From positions 1 through 37,385 of the forward strand of contig NZ_AFPB01000153.1 in NCBI RefSeq assembly GCF_000218485.1: 37,385 nucleotides of DNA, written 5' to 3'. How positions within the stretch are numbered: position 1 is the stretch's first letter; each line of letters begins with the position of its first letter. Positions 16,871-24,834 of this stretch are shown here, piece by piece. The notes below the pieces were generated by a model. That model saw only the letters and a list, made by a program, of their open reading frames with translations, was not told where the DNA came from and did no database searches. The DNA comes from Aquimarina agarivorans (GTDB lineage Bacteria > Bacteroidota > Bacteroidia > Flavobacteriales > Flavobacteriaceae). The position numbers were made by a program, and so were the translations under genes.

Positions 16871-17952
16871 AACTATTACAGGTAATAAATTCTTTAGGAG
16901 CTGGTGGAGCCGAAAAATTAGTAGTTGACACAGCATTATTGTATTCAGAAAAGGGAATTGATGTAGATATTTTACTATTAAACGGAGAAAATACTCCGCT
17001 TTGCCAACAAATAAAAGCTCATGGATCAATAAAAGTTTTAAGTTTAAAAGGTAATATTTATAGTCCTTTAAAAATTTTTAGCATTCGTACTATATTTAAA
17101 AATTATGATATAATTCATGCGCATCTTTTTCCAGTTTCTTATTGGGTGGCATTTGCAAATATGTTAAGTTTTAAAAAAAAGCCTATAATTTTTACTGAGC
17201 ATAATACAACAAATAGGAGGAGGTCAATATTTATTTTTAAAATGATTGATCGTGTTATATACAAACAATTCGAAAAAGTGGTTACTATATCTGATGCAGT
17301 TGACAAAAATTTAAAATTACATTTAGGGTTAAAAAAGAAAACCAATCGCGTTCAGAAAATACATAATGGAATTCATTTAAATCAAATTCAAAATGCAATT
17401 CCTTACTCAAAAGAGGAGTTAAATTTTAAAAAGACAGATCAGCTAGTTATTCAAGTAGCTAGCTTTACCGCCCAAAAAGACCAAAAAACATTAATAAAAG
17501 CAATAGCGGTTTTACCTGAAAATATTAAGCTAATTTTAGTAGGTACAGGGCCATTAATAGATCAGTACAAAACTTTGGTAAATGATAAAAAATTAGAAGC
17601 TAAAGTTTACTTTTATGGGGTTAGAAAAGATGTTCCTCGCTTATTAAAATCTGTTGATATTGTGGTGTTATCTTCTCATTACGAAGGGTTGTCTCTTTCA
17701 AGTATTGAAGGTTTAGCTTCGGGAAAACCTTTTATAGCATCAAATACACCAGGATTAGGTGAAATTGTCAAAGATTCAGGAATAATTTTTGAAGACAATG
17801 ATCATAATGCATTAGCAAACGCTATTTCTAAATTATTGAATAACAAATTATACGGAGAGCAAATCGTTAATCAATGTATAAAAAAAGCTCAATATTATGA
17901 TATAAACCTAATGGTTTCATCATACATTGAGCTTTTTAAAAATTTACAATAA
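16867..17952 (+). CDS. Glycosyltransferase family 4
   Basis: A GT-B protein of 361 residues. The N-terminal acceptor domain begins M-K-L-L-Q-V-I-N-S-L-G-A-G-G-A-E-K-L, and H-A-H-L-F-P-V-S-Y and F-T-E-H-N follow. The C-terminal domain has V-A-S-F-T-A-Q-K-D-Q-K-T-L-I-K-A and E-G-L-S-L-S-S-I-E (E-x7-E). It is the last gene of the first plus-strand block and faces the lipoprotein gene on the other strand. Confidence 0.9.
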   Translation: MKLLQVINSLGAGGAEKLVVDTALLYSEKGIDVDILLLNGENTPLCQQIKAHGSIKVLSLKGNIYSPLKIFSIRTIFKNYDIIHAHLFPVSYWVAFANMLSFKKKPIIFTEHNTTNRRRSIFIFKMIDRVIYKQFEKVVTISDAVDKNLKLHLGLKKKTNRVQKIHNGIHLNQIQNAIPYSKEELNFKKTDQLVIQVASFTAQKDQKTLIKAIAVLPENIKLILVGTGPLIDQYKTLVNDKKLEAKVYFYGVRKDVPRLLKSVDIVVLSSHYEGLSLSSIEGLASGKPFIASNTPGLGEIVKDSGIIFEDNDHNALANAISKLLNNKLYGEQIVNQCIKKAQYYDINLMVSSYIELFKNLQ

Positions 17953-17976
17953 GTTTAGTTTAAACAGAAACTAAAC
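17953..17976. terminator. Inverted repeat between convergent genes, possible weak terminator
   Basis: A perfect 9-bp stem (GTTTAGTTT at 17953-17961, AAACTAAAC at 17968-17976) with a 6-nt loop lies directly after the GT4 stop and before the convergent lipoprotein gene. The stem has only two G-C pairs. There is no plus-strand T tract after it, whereas the minus-strand side is T-rich, so termination strength is doubtful. Confidence 0.4.
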
Positions 17977-17999
17977 AAGGTAAAATGCCAAATGCTTTA

Positions 18000-20066
18000 T
18001 TAGTTATTGCATTTTAGACTAGTAACATTAATATTAACACCATCAGTAGCTGTTTCAGTGATACATTTAAAACGACTTGCTACGGATATATCATGATTAC
18101 TTATTTCGAGATTTCTACAACCCTTATCCAACCTGATACCATGTGAACTTGTTGATGTAATTTTATTATCTTTTAAAATACCATTTTGAGCATCAACTAG
18201 TCTAATTCCACCTTCAGTAATAAGATTACCAGATAGTTTAAAACCATGGGATTTATTTATTGTAGAGGTATTTCTTGAACGAATTGCATAATTTTGAATA
18301 ACAAGTTTGTAAGCTTCTTGGCCTGGTTTATTATTTACGTTAGTGAATTTTAAAGGGGTACGTGTTACTTCAATCAAATTTTGATTATTTCTTGAATTAC
18401 CTCCAATAGTTACATTATCCATATATTCAACAGTAGCATGAGAAACAATACCATCACTATTTTCTCTATCACTTTTGATCACATTATCGTAAGCTTTTGA
18501 ATCCCTTAAAGTTCCAACAGAAATTCCCGTTTTACAATTTAATAAATTATTGCCATAAACTTCTAAATCTTTATTATTCATTACAATACCTATAGCATAG
18601 CCATTTACAGTATTTCCATATACTTTATTGTCAACATTTCTGTCATATCTATCACTCCTACCAGCAACAATAGCTATTCCTCGATCCGTTTGTTTTTCAA
18701 TGATTCCGGTAATTTCATTATTTCTAATAATAGTTCCAATAGAGGTGGAATAAGATATATTATTTTCAAACTTATTATTTTCTATAGTCACTTTATCACC
18801 TGTATGAACAGTAACGGCACCTAAGCGACCTCCACGTTCGGTATTGTTTCTTATGTAAATATCTTCAGCTACTTCCGAAGGGCCTCTTGGGTCTGTCCCA
18901 CGAACAGCTTCAACATCTATTCCAAATCCAGGAGCAACACCTCTAGAATTACTTGTGTGAATACTTGCATCAATAAATTCATTACTCTCAACATAAATAT
19001 CATGACCATCAGTAATTGAAATATGATTTCTTCGGCTTCTGATAAATTTATTAAATTGAATAAAAACATCTTTTGAACGGGTATAATGTGGATCCCATGT
19101 ATGTCCGTAAGCATGAACATCAACACCATCACCAGTGGCATCCATAAATGTCATGTTTTGCACAGTAATATTCTTTGATGCTGAAATTCTTAAATTGTGT
19201 CCCCATTCATGAGTACCTCCGTCAGAATAGTCGTGTGCATCTCTATCACCGTGTAAAATTCCACCGTCTATAGTAACATTACTAACTCTAAAAGTTGCAA
19301 GTAGTGTAGGTCTTTTGGATCCGTTGGGTTGCATTCTTAAATGTGTATCATTTGTCATTTTTAAAGTGAAATCTCCAGGTACATTTATGGCAGCATCAGA
19401 TGGTAATATATTTACTTGGGGTTCATCAACATTAAAAAAAGCATCCATTTCATTTATAACAAATTTATTAGCGCCTAGCTCCTTAATATTTATCATGGCA
19501 TCTTCTAATAAATCTCTATTATCTCTAGCCACTTCATCACTAACTTTACCTTCAGTAATATCCCATCGACTCGGAATAAATTCAAATTCATCTTTAGTAA
19601 GTCTAACATCACCAGTAAGTTCTAAGGATGAGTTTAGTATTTCTCCGTCAATTTGACCGTAATTGGCAAAATTTAGTGTTCCATCTTTAACGTCTCCTCC
19701 AGCAAATTCAACAGTGACATTACTTGGGATGTTTACAATAGTGCCATTCATATTTACGACACAGTCTATTGTAATTTTTCCGTCTACAATATTGTTCCAA
19801 TCAAAATCATTGCAGGAAGCTGTTGGGTCTTTTTCAGGTTCAGCAGGTGCTACTTCAGGAGTTTCTTCTTCAGGTTTCTCTTCATCTTCCTCTTTTTCGT
19901 CTTCTTCTTCCTTTTCTTCTTCCTTTTCTTCAGGATCATCGCTTGGATCAACAACTGATATAGGATCTTTTTTCGGGGGCTTTAAATCGTCAATACTATC
20001 AGTACTACATGAGGTAAAATAATTGATTGATAAAATTAAAAGCAGGTAATAAAATGTGTGTTTCAT
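18000..20066 (-). CDS. Surface lipoprotein with acidic linker and parallel beta-helix domain
   Basis: The 688-residue protein has a type II signal peptide with lipobox F-T-S-C (Cys20), followed by S-T-D-S-I-D-D. That acidic start could act as a surface-export signal, as in other Bacteroidota. Residues about 40-82 form a low-complexity linker rich in Glu, Asp, Lys and Pro. A short all-beta segment (F-A-G-G-D-V-K-D-G-T-L-N-F) follows, and from about residue 235 there is a long right-handed parallel beta-helix (repeated patterns such as N-I-T-V-Q-N, I-Y-V-E-S-N-E-F, I-Y-I-R-N-N, V-T-I-E-N-N-K-F). This fold occurs in pectate lyases, polysaccharide lyases, C5-epimerases such as AlgG, and phage depolymerases. 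The gene lies inside the polysaccharide locus on the opposite strand, suggesting it binds, trims or modifies the polymer outside the cell. No catalytic residues can be assigned, so the enzymatic role is inference. Confidence 0.8.
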   Translation of the reverse strand: MKHTFYYLLLILSINYFTSCSTDSIDDLKPPKKDPISVVDPSDDPEEKEEEKEEEDEKEEDEEKPEEETPEVAPAEPEKDPTASCNDFDWNNIVDGKITIDCVVNMNGTIVNIPSNVTVEFAGGDVKDGTLNFANYGQIDGEILNSSLELTGDVRLTKDEFEFIPSRWDITEGKVSDEVARDNRDLLEDAMINIKELGANKFVINEMDAFFNVDEPQVNILPSDAAINVPGDFTLKMTNDTHLRMQPNGSKRPTLLATFRVSNVTIDGGILHGDRDAHDYSDGGTHEWGHNLRISASKNITVQNMTFMDATGDGVDVHAYGHTWDPHYTRSKDVFIQFNKFIRSRRNHISITDGHDIYVESNEFIDASIHTSNSRGVAPGFGIDVEAVRGTDPRGPSEVAEDIYIRNNTERGGRLGAVTVHTGDKVTIENNKFENNISYSTSIGTIIRNNEITGIIEKQTDRGIAIVAGRSDRYDRNVDNKVYGNTVNGYAIGIVMNNKDLEVYGNNLLNCKTGISVGTLRDSKAYDNVIKSDRENSDGIVSHATVEYMDNVTIGGNSRNNQNLIEVTRTPLKFTNVNNKPGQEAYKLVIQNYAIRSRNTSTINKSHGFKLSGNLITEGGIRLVDAQNGILKDNKITSTSSHGIRLDKGCRNLEISNHDISVASRFKCITETATDGVNINVTSLKCNN

Positions 20067-20446
20067 TTTAAGTTTTTTGTTGAGTATTATTAATTTGTGT
20101 TGAAATTAATGCATTTAATCTAAAAAAAAAGCAATTGATCGATTAAATGCATTCTTTTAGTAAGAAATTTAACAGTATTTACAATAATTTTAACATGTTT
20201 TTCTTACAAATAAAAAATGTAAATGAATTTTCTTACACTAACGAGTGAAATTAGATATTAGTATAATTTAATATGATTAATTGTGCATTTTTTGAAAAAA
20301 ACATCAAAAATTTATTAATAAGAGAATTAATGTTACAATAATTAAATAAAGATGCACTTAAATTTAATAATAAATAAAAAAAGTAATGAAGTTTTAGATT
20401 TTAGGAATACTTATATTTACTTTAAAATTTTATTAATTATAGTATA
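20067..20446. other. Divergent intergenic region with regulatory potential
   Basis: This 380-nt gap between divergent genes is extremely AT-rich and contains no supportable gene. It must hold the promoters of the lipoprotein gene (minus) and the second glycan block (plus). A 13-bp inverted repeat lies at 20108-20153. On the plus strand TATATTTA at about 20412 matches 7 of 8 positions of the -7 box but has no TTG at the right distance. Confidence 0.5.
20108..20153 (-). promoter_or_regulatory. 13-bp perfect inverted repeat in the lipoprotein leader
   Basis: AATGCATTTAATC at 20108-20120 and GATTAAATGCATT at 20141-20153 are perfect inverted copies 20 nt apart. The spacer contains an A9 run (U9 in the lipoprotein transcript). 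It begins 42 nt upstream of the lipoprotein start codon. It could be a two-site operator or a 5'-UTR hairpin; which one is not visible. Confidence 0.45.
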
Positions 20447-21623
20447 ATGATTAAAATAATTAGAGTAACAACAGTTCCTGTTTCGTTAGGAGGACTTTTA
20501 AATGGACAACTTAAATTTATGTCTAATTATTACGAGGTTGTTGGGGTATCAAGTGAAGGGAGTGCTAGTATTAAAAATACAATTCATGATGTAGGAAAAA
20601 CTGAAGGTATACGAGTAATACCCATTGAAATGACTCGAAAAATTACTCCGATACAAGACTTGAAAGCTGTATATCAATTGTATAAAATTTTTAAAAAAGA
20701 AAAACCCTTAATAGTTCATAGTCATACACCTAAAGCAGGAACATTGTCTATGTTGGCAGCAAAATTAGCAGGAGTGCCAAATAGGTTACATACCATTGCA
20801 GGTTTACCTCTTTTAGTGGTTACAGGAGCAAAAAGGAAACTTTTAGATACTGTTGAAAAGGCTACATATTCGTGTGCCACAAAAATTTATCCTAACTCAT
20901 TTGGGTTAAAGGATATTATCATAAAAAACAAATATACCACGGAAAATAAATTAAAAGTAATTGCAAAAGGAAGTTCCAATGGAATAGATACCTCTTATTT
21001 TGATCCACAACTATATAGCGAAATTGAACGTACTAATTTAAAAAATGAATTAGCCATAACTCAAAAGGACTTTGTTTTTCTTTTTGTGGGTCGATTAGTA
21101 AAAGATAAAGGAATCAATGAATTAATCCAAGCCTTTAAAAAATTAAATAATGAATATCATCAAACAAAACTCCTTTTAGTAGGAACTTATGAAAAAGATT
21201 TAGACCCTTTATTGCCTGAGACTGAAATTGAAATTAATTCAAACCCTGATATTATTTCAGTAGGTTGGCAGAACGATGTAAGACCATTTTTTTTCGATAT
21301 CGGACATACTTACTTTCCCTAGTTATCGGGAAGGGTTTCCTAATGTAGTAATGCAGGCAGGAGCAATGGGGTTGCCTAGTATCGTTACAAATATCAATGG
21401 ATGTAATGAAATTATTAGCGAGGGTGTCAACGGAATGATTATTCCAGTTAAAAATGCGGAACAATTGTATGACTCCATGAAAAAATCAGTTATAGATCCT
21501 GAATTTAAAACTAAACTAAGCAATAAATCACGAGAAATTATTGTTAACAGGTACGAAAGAAAATATGTGTGGGAACAATTGTTAAATGAATACAAGTCAT
21601 TAACTAATTCATTTCATTCATGA
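20447..21623 (+). pseudogene. Glycosyltransferase family 4, split by a one-base insertion in a T8 tract
   Basis: The first frame (20447-21322) encodes 291 residues with V-P-V-S-L-G-G-L-L-N-G-Q near the start, S-H-T-P-K-A-G-T and F-L-F-V-G-R-L-V-K-D-K-G-I-N-E. It ends in non-homologous F-D-I-G-H-T-Y-F-P. If one T of the run at 21287-21294 is skipped, the reading becomes R-P-F-F-S-I-S-D-I-L-T-F-P-S-Y-R-E-G-F-P-N-V-V-M-Q-A-G-A-M-G and stays open to 21623, about 391 residues, a normal GT4 length. This matches PglA-like transferases, including Q in place of the second Glu of E-x7-E. Without the shift the donor-binding half is lost. The stop overlaps the next ATG (21620). Phase variation, transcript slippage, decay and homopolymer error are alternatives. 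Confidence 0.85.
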
Positions 21624-22669
21624 AGCAAAAATTAAGGGTATTAAAAAAGAGGCTCTCGGTATTAATTAATGATAATAATAGGAAAAGTTTATTTAAAATT
21701 TTTAAAGAAGCCATAATTTTTGGTTTTACAAAAAAAGAGTTCCCCTATTTCTATTTTGGAAAATTTCTTTATAGAAAAGAAATAACTAATTATCTGGATT
21801 ATTTAAGTAGCGCTCAGGTTGATAAAATCACACTTTCCAAAACGTTGCACCAATTTCAATTCGCATCTTTACTTCGTAATAAGTTGGCGTTTGCTTTTTT
21901 TATGGAAAAGCATAATGTAACCACTCCCAAATTGTTAAGCTATAATTTTGGGAATACTTTTTTTTCTAATTCAAAATTTTATAAAATTGAATCAGTTAAT
22001 GAATTAGAAGACTATTTTAAAAAAATGTTCCAAAACAAAGGTTTGGACAAAATTTTTGTTAAATCCATTGTAGAAATGGGAGGCAATGGCTGTTTTTTAT
22101 TTACTAAAGAAAATTTAAATAAGCAAATTGCCAACCACGGTGCTTATGTATTAAAACATGATTGTATACATCAAGAAGTATTGTTACAGCATGCAACAAT
22201 AAATAAAATATACCCACATAGCATAAATACCATTCGATTTGATACCTACATCGATAAAAATTTACAAACGCACATACTTTCAGCGTTTATGCGTTTTGGC
22301 AGTGGAGGTAGCGTGATTGATAATGGGAGTTCAGGAGGTTTTTACGTGTCGGTAAATTTAGATCGAGGAGCATTAGGTGGAAAAAGTTATCAGTTAATGA
22401 AATACGGCGGAACACAATTAAAAGCGCACCCTGATACAAAAGTGGTATTCAATAACTATAAAATTCCTTTTTTTGATGAGGCCTGTTTGTTAGTTAGAAA
22501 AGCTGTACAACTTATACCTGATCGTATTATAGGTTGGGATATCGCTATTACTCCTAACGGTCCATGTATTATTGAAGGAAATGATAATAATTCCTTTATT
22601 ACCCCTGATATCGCCTACGGTGGTTACCTCAAGCACCCACTATTTAATGAAATTTTATCTGAAGCTTAA
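21620..22669 (+). CDS. Sugar-transfer-associated ATP-grasp protein
   Basis: A protein of 349 residues matching the ATP-grasp subfamily found in polysaccharide clusters (Pfam ATPgrasp_ST). Visible features are the glycine loop V-E-M-G-G-N-G-C near residue 155, the H-D-C-I-H-Q-E-V segment near 175-182, S-I-N-T-I-R-F-D-T-Y, the glycine-rich F-G-S-G-G-S-V-I-D-N-G-S-S-G-G-F, and the Mg-binding D-I-A-I-T-P-N-G-P-C-I-I-E-G-N-D near 314-329. ATP-grasp enzymes activate a carboxylate through an acyl phosphate and join it to an amine or thiol. The substrate of this subfamily is not established. It is followed at once by a CapK-like adenylating enzyme, so a joint step that attaches an acyl or aminoacyl group to a sugar is plausible. 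Confidence 0.85.
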   Translation: MKQKLRVLKKRLSVLINDNNRKSLFKIFKEAIIFGFTKKEFPYFYFGKFLYRKEITNYLDYLSSAQVDKITLSKTLHQFQFASLLRNKLAFAFFMEKHNVTTPKLLSYNFGNTFFSNSKFYKIESVNELEDYFKKMFQNKGLDKIFVKSIVEMGGNGCFLFTKENLNKQIANHGAYVLKHDCIHQEVLLQHATINKIYPHSINTIRFDTYIDKNLQTHILSAFMRFGSGGSVIDNGSSGGFYVSVNLDRGALGGKSYQLMKYGGTQLKAHPDTKVVFNNYKIPFFDEACLLVRKAVQLIPDRIIGWDIAITPNGPCIIEGNDNNSFITPDIAYGGYLKHPLFNEILSEA

Positions 22670-23986
22670 TTGCAATTACTAAGAGATATGAGAGTTTCCG
22701 AAATTCTTAGATATTATTTTTTTTGGAGTCTGGATTTTCTAAAAGGTAGTCCAATTAAAAAGTTTTACAACGAAATAAAATCCGTAAATAAGTATTCAAA
22801 TTCAAGGCAATCATTAAATTCTCAAGCAAAGGCAGTATCTAATATTCTTACTCATTCGATTACCACTACTCCCTATTACAAAAAATGTTTAGGGTATAAA
22901 AAAATAGAAGATTTCCCCGTGGTAAATAAGAATATTATAAACACAAATAAAAAAGCATTTCTCTCAAATGCATTTGTACCTAAAACACTTTTTAAAGTAT
23001 CCACAAGTGGTTCAACAGGTGTTCCTTTTGAAGTTTTTCAGGATAAATTGAAAAAAATAAGAAATACTGCTGATAATATTTACTTTTCTGAACAGGCTGG
23101 TTTTAAACCAGGTTACTTACTTACTTATTTGAGAATGTGGAAAGCCTTTGAAAAAAAATCATACTTGGTAAAACTTATACAAAATTTAAATCCAATTGAT
23201 GTTTTTGATTTACAGAATTTTGCAGTTAAAACTTCACTAATTGACAATTTAGCAATTAGTAAATCATCCAATAGCTGGTTGGGTTATGCTTCCGCATTTG
23301 AAGCAATTTGTAAATTTTTAGATAAAAATGATGCTTACGCAGAAAAAACAAAAAAATTAAAATCAGCGATTGCTATTTCCGAAAGTTTGACCGCATATAC
23401 CAAACAAAAAATGAAAACATATTTTGATGTTGATGTTGTTTCAAGGTATTCCAATGTTGAAAATGGGATAATAGCGCAGCAGCCAGCTAATCAAGACTAT
23501 TTTGAAATTAATCAGGCAAGCTACTATGTGGAATTGTTAGCTCTTGAATCAAACAAACCTGCAGAAAATGGAAAATTAGGAAGAATTGTAATAACAGATT
23601 TGTATAATTACGCAATGCCAATGATACGATATGATACAGGGGATGTTGGAGTCCTTCAGTCGGTAGAGGGAAAAAATGTATTAAAAGAAATTCATGGACG
23701 TAAAATCGATGTGATTTATAATACTAAAGGTGAAGCACTAGATATCAATATAATGCTACTGATCAATAAATACCCGGAATTAAAACAAGGTCAGCTTATT
23801 CAAAAAAGTGTAAAAACTTATCATTTAAAAGTTAATTGCGATACTAGTTTCGAAAAACTAGATCAGTTAAAAAATATACTTAAAATATATTTGGGGGATG
23901 ATGCAATTATAAGTTCGGAGTATGTAAATGAAATACCTTTATTGGCATCAGGAAAAAGAAGGGTAATGATCAATGAAATGTGTTAA
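22670..23986 (+). CDS. CapK/PaaK-like adenylate-forming protein
   Basis: A protein of 438 residues of the phenylacetate-CoA ligase-like (CapK) branch of the ANL superfamily. The phosphate-binding loop is S-T-S-G-S-T-G-V-P-F near residue 107. Later motifs are Y-S-N-V-E-N-G, M-I-R-Y-D-T-G-D-V-G and a C-terminal L-L-A-S-G-K-R-R, whose lysine would serve the second half-reaction. Family members activate a carboxylic acid as an adenylate; those in capsule clusters have no settled substrate. A TTG at 22670 adjoins the previous stop; the first ATG is 22688 (M-R-V-S-E-I-L-R), which is equally plausible. A 91-nt gap follows. Confidence 0.85.
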   Translation: MQLLRDMRVSEILRYYFFWSLDFLKGSPIKKFYNEIKSVNKYSNSRQSLNSQAKAVSNILTHSITTTPYYKKCLGYKKIEDFPVVNKNIINTNKKAFLSNAFVPKTLFKVSTSGSTGVPFEVFQDKLKKIRNTADNIYFSEQAGFKPGYLLTYLRMWKAFEKKSYLVKLIQNLNPIDVFDLQNFAVKTSLIDNLAISKSSNSWLGYASAFEAICKFLDKNDAYAEKTKKLKSAIAISESLTAYTKQKMKTYFDVDVVSRYSNVENGIIAQQPANQDYFEINQASYYVELLALESNKPAENGKLGRIVITDLYNYAMPMIRYDTGDVGVLQSVEGKNVLKEIHGRKIDVIYNTKGEALDINIMLLINKYPELKQGQLIQKSVKTYHLKVNCDTSFEKLDQLKNILKIYLGDDAIISSEYVNEIPLLASGKRRVMINEMC

Positions 23987-24077
23987 TATTGATAAACAAG
24001 TAAATAATAAAAAAAAATTGCGTTGATCAATAATTTTAAAATTTTAATAGTTAGCTTGCATTTACAACACAAATAAC

Positions 24078-24769
24078 ATGAAAAAGATTCTAATTATAGG
24101 AGCTTCAGGTCATGGAAAAGTAATTGCCGAAGCCATTGAACTTGGTTGTAAATACTCAATACACGGTTATATTGATTCATTTGAACCAGTTGGGAAAAGA
24201 GTATTAGATTATGAAATTCTAGGTACCGAAGATTATATTTCAACATTATATGCGCAGGGAATTACCCAGGGCGTTATTGCTATTGGGGATAACTGGACTC
24301 GTTTTTTATTGTATGAAAAAATAAAAAAGCTGTTCCAAATTTTGAATTTGTAACCATTATTCACCCTTCAGCAGTAATAAGTAAAAAAGTAAAAATAGGT
24401 AAAGGAAGTGTGGTATTGGCATCAGTTACTGTTAATATAGAAGCTAAAATTGGCGAGTTTTGTATTTTAAATACAGGTGCTAATTTTGGTCATGAGGGTA
24501 TAATGAATGATTTTTCAAGCCTTGCTCCAGGTGTTACAGTAGGGGGTAATGTTAAAATTGATATGTTTTCGGCTATTTGCTTGGGAGCCAATATCATTCA
24601 TTCTGTTACAATTGGAATGCACAGTATTGTGGGCTCTGGCGCTTTAGTCAATAAAGATATTGAAAATTTTAAACTAGCTTACGGTGTACCTGCAAAGGAA
24701 ATAAGAGAGGTTTCTGTAGGTGAAAAATACTTGTCAAGTAACTGGAAAAAAGAAAAAGCCAGTTTGTAA
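24078..24769 (+). pseudogene. PglD/NeuD-like sugar O/N-acyltransferase, split by -1 frameshift at A AAA AAG
   Basis: The zero frame (24078-24353) encodes the N-terminal Rossmann-like domain (K-I-L-I-I-G-A-S-G-H-G-K-V, G-Y-I-D-S) and ends after 91 residues. The rest, in the -1 frame (V-P-N-F-E-F-V-T-I-I-H-P-S-A, then hexapeptide repeats to G-V-P-A-K-E-I-R), continues open to 24769. Together they make about 230 residues, typical of PglD/NeuD acyltransferases, which acetylate a UDP-amino-sugar or sialic acid. The junction is a heptamer A AAA AAG at 24323-24329 in exactly the phase that allows -1 slippage. It would yield E-K-I-K-K-A-V-P-N-F-E-F. A 6-bp hairpin (24336-24350) begins 6 nt later. An A7-to-A6 deletion or sequencing error would look identical. 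No PglE aminotransferase or PglF dehydratase is in the window. Confidence 0.85.
24323..24350 (+). other. Candidate -1 frameshift signal: slippery heptamer plus hairpin
   Basis: A AAA AAG at 24323-24329 is the same heptamer used in dnaX-type programmed frameshifting and is in the correct codon phase. The 3' stem CAAATT/AATTTG with a 3-nt loop spans 24336-24350, giving a 6-nt spacer. The zero-frame stop TAA follows directly at 24351. The stem is short and AT-rich, and no upstream Shine-Dalgarno-like stimulator is evident, so functional recoding is unproven. Confidence 0.4.
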
Positions 24770-24786
24770 TCAAGTTGATAGAAACA

Positions 24787-24816
24787 ACAAACTCCGAATA
24801 GAGATTCGGAGTTTGT
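24787..24816. terminator. Bidirectional terminator between the glycan block and purL
   Basis: A perfect 13-bp stem (ACAAACTCCGAAT at 24787-24799, ATTCGGAGTTTGT at 24804-24816) with a 4-nt loop lies between convergent genes. T-rich tails are present on both strands, so it can serve the PglD-like gene and purL. Confidence 0.85.
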
Positions 24817-24834
24817 TTATATACAGATATCAAA

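Noticed and set aside
19315..20022. Two plus-strand open frames opposite the lipoprotein gene, one very serine-rich
   Set aside because: The serine run is the complement of the Glu/Asp/Lys linker codons; the lipoprotein frame has signal peptide, lipobox and domain structure.
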